37,078 bases of DNA from Opitutales bacterium (GTDB lineage: Bacteria; Verrucomicrobiota; Verrucomicrobiia; Opitutales; JAFGAQ01): positions 1 through 37,078 of the forward strand of contig JAFGAQ010000167.1 in assembly GCA_016933595.1 (NCBI GenBank), read 5' to 3'. Below, piece after piece: positions 26,120 through 33,410 of the stretch. A program made the position numbers and the translations under genes. Every line of letters starts with the position of its first letter. Position 1 is the first letter of the stretch. A model generated the notes under the pieces. It made no database searches and was not told the DNA's origin. It saw nothing but the letters and a program-made list of their open reading frames with translations.

Positions 26120-27094
26120 CTAACAAGAGAGTCGCCGCAGAAGCGGGCAGTAAACATATTCGACTCCAATCTCGAAGTCGCCCTTCCCGATCCGCTCCAC
26201 AATGCGTTCCACAATCGAAACCACCGGCTGGGCAAAAGTCGTGATCGGCGGATAGATCTGACGTGAAACCGCAATATCGTCAAAACCGGTCACCTTAAGC
26301 TGGTCCGGGATACGAATCCTTCGGCTCAACGCACCATGGATCACACCAAGGGCAATGAGGTCAATCGCACATACCACCGCATCCGGCAAGGCATTTGGCT
26401 TCAGGTGTTCCGTTGCCATCCAGAAACCCGCTTCGAAGTTCCTCAACCCTTTGGGGGCCACAATCGATTCAACCCGAAGTCCCGCCCCTTCCAAGGCCCG
26501 CCTCATCCCTTCGATACGACGCTCGAGAATCGGCGACACATGCCGGACACACATCACATTGGCAACCTGACGCTCCTTCAGATACGAAGCCAACTCCGAG
26601 GCCGCCCGCTCCTCATCCGCCGTGTAGCATATCGTGGACTCTCCAGGAAAACCCACCCCAATACGGAAAACAGGCACATGTTTAAGGCGCTCAAACACAT
26701 TACCAGTTAGGTCACTTCCCACCACAATCACGGCATCCAACGCACGCTGCAGCAAAGGCGACAAATCCTGTGTATCGATCTCGCGATCCGTGAAACCCAC
26801 AATCACGGTTGAATATCCGGCACTGTGAACAATCCGCTGCAAATGCCCCACAAGATCGCTGAAGAACGAGTCCTGAAAGTCATAGACCACTACTCCAACC
26901 GTCCGTGAGGGTTTACCCCTCAAGGTTTGGGCCGCCAAATTGGGAACATACCCCATTTCTTCAGCGGTTTCCATCACTCTCTTTCGTGTTTCCTCCGCCA
27001 CACCAATCTCATCTGCCCGACCCGACAACACCCGACAGACGAGTGAAACCGAAACTCCGATTTTGTCCGCTATACTTTTCTGGGTTACACGCAT
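26120..27094 (-). CDS. LacI-family transcriptional regulator of the uronate locus
   Basis: 324 aa. The N-terminal helix-turn-helix (TQKSIADKIGVSVSLVCRVLSG) is followed by a hinge helix region (YVPNLAAQTLRGK) and a periplasmic-binding-protein-like effector domain starting VGVVVYDFQDSFFSDLV and containing VVCAIDLIALGVIHGA and KVTGFDDIAVSRQIYPPITTFAQP. It is upstream of and co-directional with the TRAP and catabolic genes, so it is probably both autoregulated and a repressor of the whole block, relieved by a sugar acid. The likely operator is the palindrome at 27229-27244. Confidence 0.94.
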   Translation of the reverse strand: MRVTQKSIADKIGVSVSLVCRVLSGRADEIGVAEETRKRVMETAEEMGYVPNLAAQTLRGKPSRTVGVVVYDFQDSFFSDLVGHLQRIVHSAGYSTVIVGFTDREIDTQDLSPLLQRALDAVIVVGSDLTGNVFERLKHVPVFRIGVGFPGESTICYTADEERAASELASYLKERQVANVMCVRHVSPILERRIEGMRRALEGAGLRVESIVAPKGLRNFEAGFWMATEHLKPNALPDAVVCAIDLIALGVIHGALSRRIRIPDQLKVTGFDDIAVSRQIYPPITTFAQPVVSIVERIVERIGKGDFEIGVEYVYCPLLRRLSC

Positions 27095-27228
27095 GGCTGA
27101 TGGGCTGATGTGGATTGAGTGTTAGGCGTTCCCCATTTCACAGGACATGATCCCAGCAGTGAAAGAGGGTCGGTTCTAATGGCAGCATGCAAAATTCAAA
27201 TCCTTCGAAAGAAAAAGACAAGGAAAAT

Positions 27229-27244
27229 GCTCAAACGTTTGAGC
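27229..27244. promoter_or_regulatory. Putative LacI-family operator (perfect 16-bp palindrome)
   Basis: GCTCAAACGTTTGAGC is a perfect inverted repeat with the central CG typical of LacI/GalR operators. It sits ~135 bp upstream of lacI in the 297-bp divergent region. A half-match, CCAAACGTGA (27249-27257 area), has its centre 17 bp away and may be a weaker second site. Either the lacI-led operon or the plus-strand gene at 27392 could be controlled. Confidence 0.6.
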
Positions 27245-27391
27245 GTTCCAAACGTGACAACACCTCCAAACACCCAACCCGATCCCGAAGTATCTTCATT
27301 TTCTCAACTATGGCGTTTACAACGATTCCATAATCGATTTCACTAAGGGCGTCCGTATCACACTATTTACCAAACATCAAGGAGGCTTTCC

Positions 27392-28918
27392 ATGCAGACA
27401 CGTGTCTACTTATCGATTCTGCTTTTTGTTTCAGCTTTGACCTTCACCTTTCACGCCGCAAGCGCGGATGAAGCCGCCCACGTAAGATCCGCAAACGATG
27501 GGCTCCGGCAATCCCAGAACGCCATGTTCTCCCGGAAATTCGACGAGGCCTTGCAGAAGCTCTCGATCGCGGAGGAAGCTATCGCCGCTTTGGAAGCCGA
27601 AAACCCGGAAAACACGCAGTTGAAGACACTCCGGAACAAAGCTTCAAAGATGAAAACTGACCTTGAACGGAAGAGTGCCTCATCCACGCCGAGTCCAAGT
27701 GCATCGGCCGGGGCAAAACCTTCTGTCGGCTCGACACCTGCCCTCCCCCGCGACACGAGAGAAGCCCATCGCCTTTTGGAAAAAGCTATCCAATCCCTTG
27801 AAACATCTCAGAAAAAACGTCTCGAAAAGGTCATTTCCGGCGAGTCGACAGAGGGCGGAGCAAGCTTTGTCGCCCAGTCCGTTGAACGAAAAATCAAAGA
27901 AGCGAGTGATTTGGCCACTGCGCTTGAGGAAGCCGCAAACAGGGACAACGTGATCCACCATCCAACTGTGGTGTCCGCGATTGCCCAAACCCGATCCGTT
28001 ACCAAAGCAACGGAGGCTCTTATCCGGACGGTGCTCTCAACAGAGCAAGCTCCGGAATTGGACGCATCCAGCCTCACCGCCATGCCTGAACTCCTCGAGC
28101 GCTTCCGGACCGAATGGCTCAACCCCATCGTCAACGCCGCCTATGAGCAGGACTTTGCGAAAACACAGGAAGCATGGAAAAAGCTCGAACATTTCAACAA
28201 AGCGGTTCGTCCATCGATTCAGGCGCAGATTGATACCTTCGCCGCCAAATACGGTTCCGATCGCGATGCCATCGAAAAGGCGTTAGGGGATTCCGCACCC
28301 GGAATCGCATGGGACGACCTCCGGAGGGAATTGAAGCGACTCGATGGACTCCCATCTGAGATCCATACCCGTGTCATGGATCAACTCCGGAATATGATTA
28401 CGGCTCTGGACCGCAACCATGACTTCTTCCGGATCGAACAACAGCAGGACACGCTTGCCGTATACGCCATCGCTTTGGCTACCGCTACCGATCCCGCCAC
28501 AGTGCCTGATGTCCCCGCAATTATTGAAGCGGACACAAAGGCCTACATGGACAAGATCAGCCAAGTCGAGTGGCCCGAATGCATCGGCGATTCCGAAACA
28601 CGAAAGGGTGCCCGATCCTATCTTTTGGAACACTGGGAAAAGGATCCAAAACACCACTATACGCTTCTTGGCTTCTCGATCACCGGAGACTGGTCGGTCC
28701 AGACCCAAAGCCTGGGCTCACCCACTTCATACGGAATCCCTGTTCAGGTGGCACTGCAGGAGCCGCAGGACAAGGAGGCTGGACTCGCACGGGTATTTGA
28801 TATCACGCTACGCACTGCGGTGAGCGACAAACCCGGAAAAACACCTCCATTTGTATCCGATACCGTTGGCAACAGCTGGCATATCCGTGCATCCAAGGTC
28901 ACCATGCCAACTGAGTAG
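27392..28918 (+). CDS. Secreted helical protein of unknown function, 508 aa
   Basis: No family recognised. A signal peptide (YLSILLFVSALTFTFHAASA, cleavage after residue 25) is followed by two charged helical stretches (about 30-95 and 120-200) rich in Ala/Glu/Lys, separated by a Ser/Pro/Ala linker (~95-115, probably disordered). A central helical region and a beta-rich last ~120 residues complete it. The first helical part resembles a TPR-like pair of helices but no full repeat is clear. A strong AAGGAGG at 27379-27385, six bases before the ATG, fixes the start. It is divergent from lacI and could share its regulatory region. The following gene is convergent, so it is probably monocistronic. 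Confidence 0.78.
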   Translation: MQTRVYLSILLFVSALTFTFHAASADEAAHVRSANDGLRQSQNAMFSRKFDEALQKLSIAEEAIAALEAENPENTQLKTLRNKASKMKTDLERKSASSTPSPSASAGAKPSVGSTPALPRDTREAHRLLEKAIQSLETSQKKRLEKVISGESTEGGASFVAQSVERKIKEASDLATALEEAANRDNVIHHPTVVSAIAQTRSVTKATEALIRTVLSTEQAPELDASSLTAMPELLERFRTEWLNPIVNAAYEQDFAKTQEAWKKLEHFNKAVRPSIQAQIDTFAAKYGSDRDAIEKALGDSAPGIAWDDLRRELKRLDGLPSEIHTRVMDQLRNMITALDRNHDFFRIEQQQDTLAVYAIALATATDPATVPDVPAIIEADTKAYMDKISQVEWPECIGDSETRKGARSYLLEHWEKDPKHHYTLLGFSITGDWSVQTQSLGSPTSYGIPVQVALQEPQDKEAGLARVFDITLRTAVSDKPGKTPPFVSDTVGNSWHIRASKVTMPTE

Positions 28919-28962
28919 ACCACCTATCGGCGGCTGGACCAGTTTTTTTTGCCCCGAAGGAA

Positions 28963-29649
28963 TCAGGAATTCTTCTCCTCACGTTTGCGCCGGGACTCTT
29001 CAACAGCCTCCCGGCCAAGACGCAGCATTTCACCGAATGATGGAGGATTTCGATTGAATGGATCCGGCTGATGCTCCCCTTCGACCGGGCGGTCCTCAAT
29101 GCCCACGATGGTCTCAATCTCCCGTTCAATGAAGAGCGCGTGATCTTCAGATTCAAGCGCCTTGACCAAGACAATTTCCTTTTGGTTCTTGTCCAGAGCG
29201 ATCAAGCGGAAAACATGTCGGGTCCCATTCTTGGTTCGGACCATTACACGCCTCACAAAAACCTGATCGAGCTGGTATACAGGGATGGAGCGCTTGCCAG
29301 GCCAGGGGAACGGGCCATGCCGCACCACCACCTCACGGTAAGATACCGTAATCCGAGTGCGGTTGAAAAGCCGCAGCAAGACCGAATAGAGGATGCCAAT
29401 TCCCACGGCAGCATGCAGCGAACCGAACAAGAGAATCTCGTGCTGCCCCTCCGCGAGGGCCTGCCAGAACATCACCGCCATCATCCCGTTCCAGATGACG
29501 CAGAAAAACACCAACGGAACCACCGTCCAATTCCTCCAGCTGCGGACAATGGTCAATTCACCACCCGATGCCTCAATGGAAAGTCCAGGCGGTGGATCCT
29601 TTACCACGCGTTTGACGGAGGACCGTGAGGCAGTATCATTTTCGGGCAT
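28963..29649 (-). CDS. Two-pass membrane protein of unknown function, 228 aa
   Basis: A short soluble N-terminus is followed by two membrane helices (about 43-66, VVPLVFFCVIWNGMMAVMFW; and 73-93, LLFGSLHAAVGIGILYSVLL), then a beta-rich domain (ITVSYREVVVRHGPFPWPG, QLDQVFVRRVMVRTKNGTRHVFRLIALDKNQKEIVLVKALES). A polar, Arg/Glu-rich tail ends the protein. The hairpin followed by strands is the layout of bacterial PH-like membrane proteins (YcxB/YdbS style), but I cannot assign a family. It is divergent from the acetolactate decarboxylase gene (98 bp between starts) and convergent with the secreted protein upstream. Confidence 0.7.
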   Translation of the reverse strand: MPENDTASRSSVKRVVKDPPPGLSIEASGGELTIVRSWRNWTVVPLVFFCVIWNGMMAVMFWQALAEGQHEILLFGSLHAAVGIGILYSVLLRLFNRTRITVSYREVVVRHGPFPWPGKRSIPVYQLDQVFVRRVMVRTKNGTRHVFRLIALDKNQKEIVLVKALESEDHALFIEREIETIVGIEDRPVEGEHQPDPFNRNPPSFGEMLRLGREAVEESRRKREEKNS

Positions 29650-29747
29650 ACCTCAATGCAATCCCTCCCATTGCGACAGTCAAATCCCATCACAAAATGT
29701 CTGCTTTCGGATCGACCAAACGCCATCGATGGCTCACAATACCCACC

Positions 29748-30533
29748 ATGAACCCCTACCTCACCCACCTGTTTGTTCTCGTTGCAACCGCGCTTATCGC
29801 AAACGGAGCGTCTCACATCCATCAGTATGCCACAATCGACAGCCTGCTCGCCGGCGGCTATGACAGCGATTTCCCCTGTTCGCGTCTGGTCAGGCCCGGG
29901 CATTATGGAATAGGCACCTTTCATCAGCTCGATGGCGAAATGCTGCTGCTCAACGGAGAACTGTTTCAGATCAAGGCCGATGGCTCGATCACCCGGCCCA
30001 AACCGGATTCCATCACCACCCCCTTTGCAACCGTCATGGACTTCGATGCGCTCGACATGATTCCGATCAAACAGCCGAAAACGCTGGAAGCACTCGAAGC
30101 CACCATTGAGAACGCGTTTCTCTCGCTCAATCACCTTTACGGGATTCACATAAAAGGCACCTTCAGCCGTGTTGTCACACGCAGTGTCCCCCCACAGGAA
30201 GAACCCTACAAGCCACTCGTCGAAGTGGTTCGCAATCAACAAGTCCGTTTCGAAAAGGAAACTGTCACAGGCGAAATCTTCGGTTTCTGGGTGCCCGAGT
30301 ATCTCGAAGGCGTGAATGTCCCCGGTTTTCACCTCCACCTGATATCGGATGATCGCAGCTTCGGAGGGCATCTGCTGGATCTCGTGATGGAATCCGGCAC
30401 CGTATCATGGGAACCCGCCATGGCTTTCACCCTGCATTTTCCCGATCCGGAATCCGATTTCGCGACCATCAACCTCCTTGAGGAACGCGAAGCCGAGCTC
30501 CGAGAGGTCGAACTCGGTGCCCCGGCCCAATAG
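29748..30533 (+). CDS. budA: Alpha-acetolactate decarboxylase, exported form
   Basis: Converts 2-acetolactate to acetoin. With the ATG at 29748 the protein is 261 aa. HQYATIDSLLAGGYDSDF matches the family N-terminus, GHYGIGTFHQLDGEMLLLNGE contains the conserved Glu, VVTRSVP holds the active-site Arg at 145, and FHLHLISDDRSFGGHLLD gives the three zinc-binding histidines at 195, 197 and 208, close to their numbering in the Brevibacillus enzyme. An N-terminal hydrophobic segment (LFVLVATALIANGAS) looks like a signal peptide, so it probably works outside the cytoplasm as the Brevibacillus one does. No acetolactate synthase or butanediol dehydrogenase is nearby. ATG 29697 and 29625 would bury the signal in a longer leader. 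Confidence 0.92.
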   Translation: MNPYLTHLFVLVATALIANGASHIHQYATIDSLLAGGYDSDFPCSRLVRPGHYGIGTFHQLDGEMLLLNGELFQIKADGSITRPKPDSITTPFATVMDFDALDMIPIKQPKTLEALEATIENAFLSLNHLYGIHIKGTFSRVVTRSVPPQEEPYKPLVEVVRNQQVRFEKETVTGEIFGFWVPEYLEGVNVPGFHLHLISDDRSFGGHLLDLVMESGTVSWEPAMAFTLHFPDPESDFATINLLEEREAELREVELGAPAQ

Positions 30534-30643
30534 CCACTTGCCAGTTCCGCTCGCGTGGATCCTTTTGAAACCACAATGGACCCACAGGAACCCGCTTCGC
30601 GATACCCGCGGCAGTCGAACCCCGGATCACCGGGCATGCATTC

Positions 30644-30663
30644 AAAGCGAATTCCCGCTTTTT
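30644..30663 (+). terminator. Possible short terminator after the acetolactate decarboxylase gene
   Basis: AAAGCG-AATTCC-CGCTTT followed by TT makes a six-pair stem running into a U-stretch. It is weak in GC. A separate perfect hairpin CCCGG-ATCA-CCGGG lies just upstream (30621-30634) without Ts. Confidence 0.4.
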
Positions 30664-30705
30664 GATTTGCCGACCAGGGGAAACCTGAAGTATCCTCATC
30701 ACACT

Positions 30706-31032
30706 ATGCTCGACGTTATCAAAAAAACACTTCTAGCAGGACTTGGGGCAACCGTTGTCACTGCGGAACGGGTGGAAAAAAGCCTCTCCGAACTCGTCGA
30801 AAAAGGCAAACTGTCGGCTGATGAAGCCCGCAAAACCGCCCAAAAGGTCGTCGAAGAAGGACGCCAGGAATGGGAGCAATCCCGCACTGAGCTCGCCAAA
30901 ACCTTTGAGGATCTGTTAAAAAAGGCCAAGCTCGCCCGCCAGGAAGACCTGAAGGCGCTCGAAGCCCGGATCGCCGCTCTCGAAGCCGCCGCAGCAAAGC
31001 CGGCGACGAAACCAAAAAAATCGGAAGATTGA
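30706..31032 (+). CDS. Phasin-like / PHA-granule-associated small coiled-coil protein
   Basis: 108 aa starting MLDVIKKTLLAGLGATVVTAE, followed by LVEKGKLSADEARKTAQKVVEEG, a long Ala/Lys/Glu coiled coil and a Lys/Ala/Pro tail (AAKPATKPKKSED). This pattern (amphipathic start, G-K-L-(T/S)-x-x-E-A motif, helix, basic Ala/Pro tail) is that of the short 'phasin family / polyhydroxyalkanoate synthesis regulator' proteins often found beside UbiB/AarF kinases. The length suits. Whether this organism makes PHA granules cannot be told here; no phaC is in the window. It is probably co-transcribed with the ubiB-like gene 55 bp downstream. Confidence 0.72.
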   Translation: MLDVIKKTLLAGLGATVVTAERVEKSLSELVEKGKLSADEARKTAQKVVEEGRQEWEQSRTELAKTFEDLLKKAKLARQEDLKALEARIAALEAAAAKPATKPKKSED

Positions 31033-31087
31033 GCCCCGGGGGATGTCAATCCAACCGACCTTCACCATCCCACCCTGACCCAATCCT

Positions 31088-32740
31088 TTGAAACCGTTTT
31101 CCCTCTACCGCGACGCCGTCCGGGCAAAGGAGATCGTGACGGTGTTGATGCGTCATGGCTTCGGCAGTCTGTTGGATCAGATCAACATCCCCGCAAGCTG
31201 GTTTGATCGTTTTGCACCGCGGCGGGAAGATCCGCACACCCCATGGACGCGCATCCGCATGGTGCTGGAGGATCTGGGACCCACTTTCATCAAAATCGGC
31301 CAGATTCTCACCACCCGGCCCGACATCCTCCCGCCCGCCCTCATTGACGAGCTTAAAAGCCTGCGGGACCAAGTGAGACCCGAGCCCTTCGAGAGCATCA
31401 GCCGCACCCTGAAGAATGCCTTCGGCGATGAGCTCGAAAAGGTGTTTTCATCCATCGAGCCCGAGCCCATTGGCAGTGGATCCATCGCCCAGGTTCATCT
31501 GGCCAGGCTCCGGTCCACCGGCGAGACCGTTGCCATCAAGATTCAACGACCCGACATCAAACCAGCCCTCACTTCCGATCTCGAAATCATTGGATGGCTC
31601 GCACGTGAGCTTCACGAAAGGGTCGACACCTATCGTCCCTACAACCTGCCCGCAGTCGTCGACACCCTAAGGAAAGGGCTCCTTTCCGAGCTCGACTTCG
31701 AGCAGGAGGCGCGGAACGCCACCCTTTTCAATGCCCGGAATCCACATCCGGAAAAGGTCTTCGCGCCGAGCGTTTACAAAGAAATCAGTTCACGCTCCGT
31801 TCTGGTGACGGAGCATGTGGACGGTATCTCGCCAGACGAAATCGACGCCCCTTCCGATATCCGGAGATCACTCGTTGAATACGGCGGAGCCTCCGTGTTT
31901 CATCAGATGTTCTCCGTCGGTTTTTTCCATGCGGATCCCCACCCGGGCAATATCCTCATCACGCCGGACCATCGCATCTGCTTCCTCGATTGGGGAATGG
32001 CAGGCCAGCTCACCAAACGCATGCGGCACGACCTTGCGGATTTGCTCGCCGCGGTCGCATCGAGCGATGTCGAGCGCATTGCCCGCCGGGCCATCAAGAT
32101 GATGGACAGCAACCGGATGGTGGATGAACAGCAGCTCGAGATGGAAATCACCCAGGTTCTCGACCGCTACGGAGGCGAGCTCAACCTCGACGACGCCGGA
32201 TCCGTCATCCTCGACCTCATCTTCGTTTTCGGATCCAACGGAATCGACGTGGCCCGCGACTACGTCCTGCTCGCCAAAGCCGTCCTCTCACTGGAAAAGA
32301 CCGGCGACGCACTCGACCCCACCTTTTCGATCGTCTCCACCGCCACCCCTTTTCTTACTGCACTCACCAAGGAACGCTGGGCCCCCGAGTCCCTCTTCCG
32401 TAACCTCGTGTGGAAGCTCGAGGAGAGCCTCTCCTGCCTCAACGCACTTCCCGCAGACAGCCTTCGACTCATCCGGCGGATTGAAAATGAAGATATCGGG
32501 ATACGCCTCCACCACCGTGGCCTCGAAGACCTCAATCGCACCTTTAACCGTTCGGCGAACAGGCTGGTGCTCGCGATCATCATCGGCGCCCTTATCATGG
32601 GTTCATCCATGGTCATCACAACCGGCGTCCAACCCCTCCTTTGGGGCTTCCCTGCCCTCGGTATTCTCGGCTACCTCATCTCCATGGTCTTCGGCTTCTG
32701 GATCATCGTCGACATCTTCCGCAGTGGCGGCCACCGGTAG
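31088..32740 (+). CDS. ubiB: ABC1/AarF/UbiB atypical protein-kinase-like protein
   Basis: 550 aa. The family's N-terminal KxGQ motif is FIKIGQILTTRPDILP. The nucleotide loop is PIGSGSIAQVHLA, the Walker-like Lys is in AIKIQRP, then EQEARNA, the catalytic loop GFFHADPHPGNILI and the metal site FLDWGMAGQL (DWG in place of DFG). Two C-terminal membrane helices (VLAIIIGALIMGSSMVITTG and FPALGILGYLISMVFGFWIIV) anchor it. UbiB proteins support isoprenoid-quinone biosynthesis through ATP-dependent extraction or organisation of lipid intermediates; other bacterial members have less clear roles. A TTG at 31088 was taken as start because the conserved region begins within ten residues of it; there is no Shine-Dalgarno, so this is uncertain. 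The loop has Gly where most relatives have Ala. Confidence 0.9.
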   Translation: MKPFSLYRDAVRAKEIVTVLMRHGFGSLLDQINIPASWFDRFAPRREDPHTPWTRIRMVLEDLGPTFIKIGQILTTRPDILPPALIDELKSLRDQVRPEPFESISRTLKNAFGDELEKVFSSIEPEPIGSGSIAQVHLARLRSTGETVAIKIQRPDIKPALTSDLEIIGWLARELHERVDTYRPYNLPAVVDTLRKGLLSELDFEQEARNATLFNARNPHPEKVFAPSVYKEISSRSVLVTEHVDGISPDEIDAPSDIRRSLVEYGGASVFHQMFSVGFFHADPHPGNILITPDHRICFLDWGMAGQLTKRMRHDLADLLAAVASSDVERIARRAIKMMDSNRMVDEQQLEMEITQVLDRYGGELNLDDAGSVILDLIFVFGSNGIDVARDYVLLAKAVLSLEKTGDALDPTFSIVSTATPFLTALTKERWAPESLFRNLVWKLEESLSCLNALPADSLRLIRRIENEDIGIRLHHRGLEDLNRTFNRSANRLVLAIIIGALIMGSSMVITTGVQPLLWGFPALGILGYLISMVFGFWIIVDIFRSGGHR

Positions 32741-32742
32741 TT

Positions 32743-32764
32743 GCGGGACCATCCTTGCTCACGC
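32743..32764. repeat. TCCT-loop hairpin repeat, copy 1
   Basis: GCG-GG-ACCA-TCCT-TGCT-CA-CGC: 3-bp outer stem, 2x2 internal loop, 4-bp inner stem with one C-C mismatch, TCCT loop. It begins two bases after the ubiB stop codon. Confidence 0.55.
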
Positions 32765-32830
32765 CATTTGTTCACTTCCCGAAACGGCACGCATTCGCCC
32801 GCCCACGCCTGAAATCCCCACACCCGGTAG

Positions 32831-32852
32831 GGCGAATTGTCCTCAATGAACC
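32831..32852. repeat. TCCT-loop hairpin repeat, copy 2
   Basis: GGC-GA-ATTG-TCCT-CAAT-GA-ACC: perfect inner stem of different sequence from copies 1 and 3. The outer stem has one C-A mismatch. Preceded by GGTAG, as is copy 4. Confidence 0.6.
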
Positions 32853-32915
32853 TCTTTTACATTACCTTTCTTGGGTTTCGGGAATTTCGTGGTTCACTTT
32901 CGTCCACCCATAGTA

Positions 32916-32937
32916 GCGGGAGCATCCTTGCTTGCGC
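32916..32937. repeat. TCCT-loop hairpin repeat, copy 3
   Basis: GCG-GG-AGCA-TCCT-TGCT-TG-CGC: both stems are perfect around the 2x2 internal loop. Close in sequence to copy 1. Confidence 0.62.
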
Positions 32938-33017
32938 ATTCTCCAATTCCATCCTCATCAACTGGCAAGTATTAGCTCCCCCGACTCTTTGTCACATCCA
33001 GTGAGCCCTCGTCCGGA

Positions 33018-33039
33018 GGGCATGGCTGAAGCCATACCC
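33018..33039. repeat. Imperfect inverted repeat of a second type
   Basis: GGG-C-ATGGCT-GA-AGCCAT-A-CCC: a 6-bp perfect inner stem, one mismatch and a 3-bp outer stem. It does not share the TCCT loop and may be another class of intergenic repeat. Confidence 0.45.
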
Positions 33040-33277
33040 TAAAGTCGAGGCATAATTTGCCACGCCGAACAAGAAGTCGAATGGGCTTCATCATGAGCAT
33101 AGTCGAATGTCTGAAGCCGCTTCCTCCGGCTCCTCACCCCTACCACGCGTTGGCCGCTGTCAATTTCCCACTAAGACCCACAACGCCAATCTCTTGCGAC
33201 CGCATTCTCCCCAACGTTCTATCCAACCCAGCATCCGAAACCCTCGAACAGTGTGCAACGCCCCGCACCCAAGGTAG

Positions 33278-33299
33278 GGCAAGGTGTCCTCACCGAGCC
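33278..33299. repeat. TCCT-loop hairpin repeat, copy 4
   Basis: GGC-AA-GGTG-TCCT-CACC-GA-GCC: both stems are perfect. Compared with copy 2, the inner stem changes at two adjacent pairs with both sides altered (ATTG/CAAT to GGTG/CACC), which supports a selected or inherited structure. Confidence 0.62.
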
Positions 33300-33410
33300 G
33301 CTCATTTTTTCAGCGCTCATTCCGTGGGGCTGAACAGGCGATAATCGTCTCCCATCGAAACAGAATAACGACAAGGATGAATAACGCACTCGAATCACAA
33401 CACTTCCCAG

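Larger units (their letters stand above)
32741..33410. other. 670-bp gene-free region with a cluster of short hairpin repeats
   Basis: No ORF with a plausible start, Shine-Dalgarno and composition is seen on either strand; the 95-codon frame at 33057-33344 looks like chance. The region separates ubiB (plus) from the convergent secreted paralogue array (minus). It contains four 22-nt hairpins of one design and a fifth, different inverted repeat. Confidence 0.7.

Noticed and set aside
28936-28950. Run of eight T after the secreted protein gene as a terminator
   Set aside because: The bases before it (CTGG-A-CCAG) leave a one-base loop, so no valid stem precedes the T-run.
30600-30640. GGTTCGA-like T-loop and hairpin suggesting a tRNA 3' end (minus strand)
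   Set aside because: The flanking bases do not form a 5-bp T-stem, and no anticodon arm or acceptor stem could be assembled.
33057-33344. 95-codon ORF in the gene-free region
   Set aside because: Spans the fourth hairpin repeat, lacks a Shine-Dalgarno, and the composition is Pro/Arg/His-rich as expected for non-coding GC-moderate DNA.
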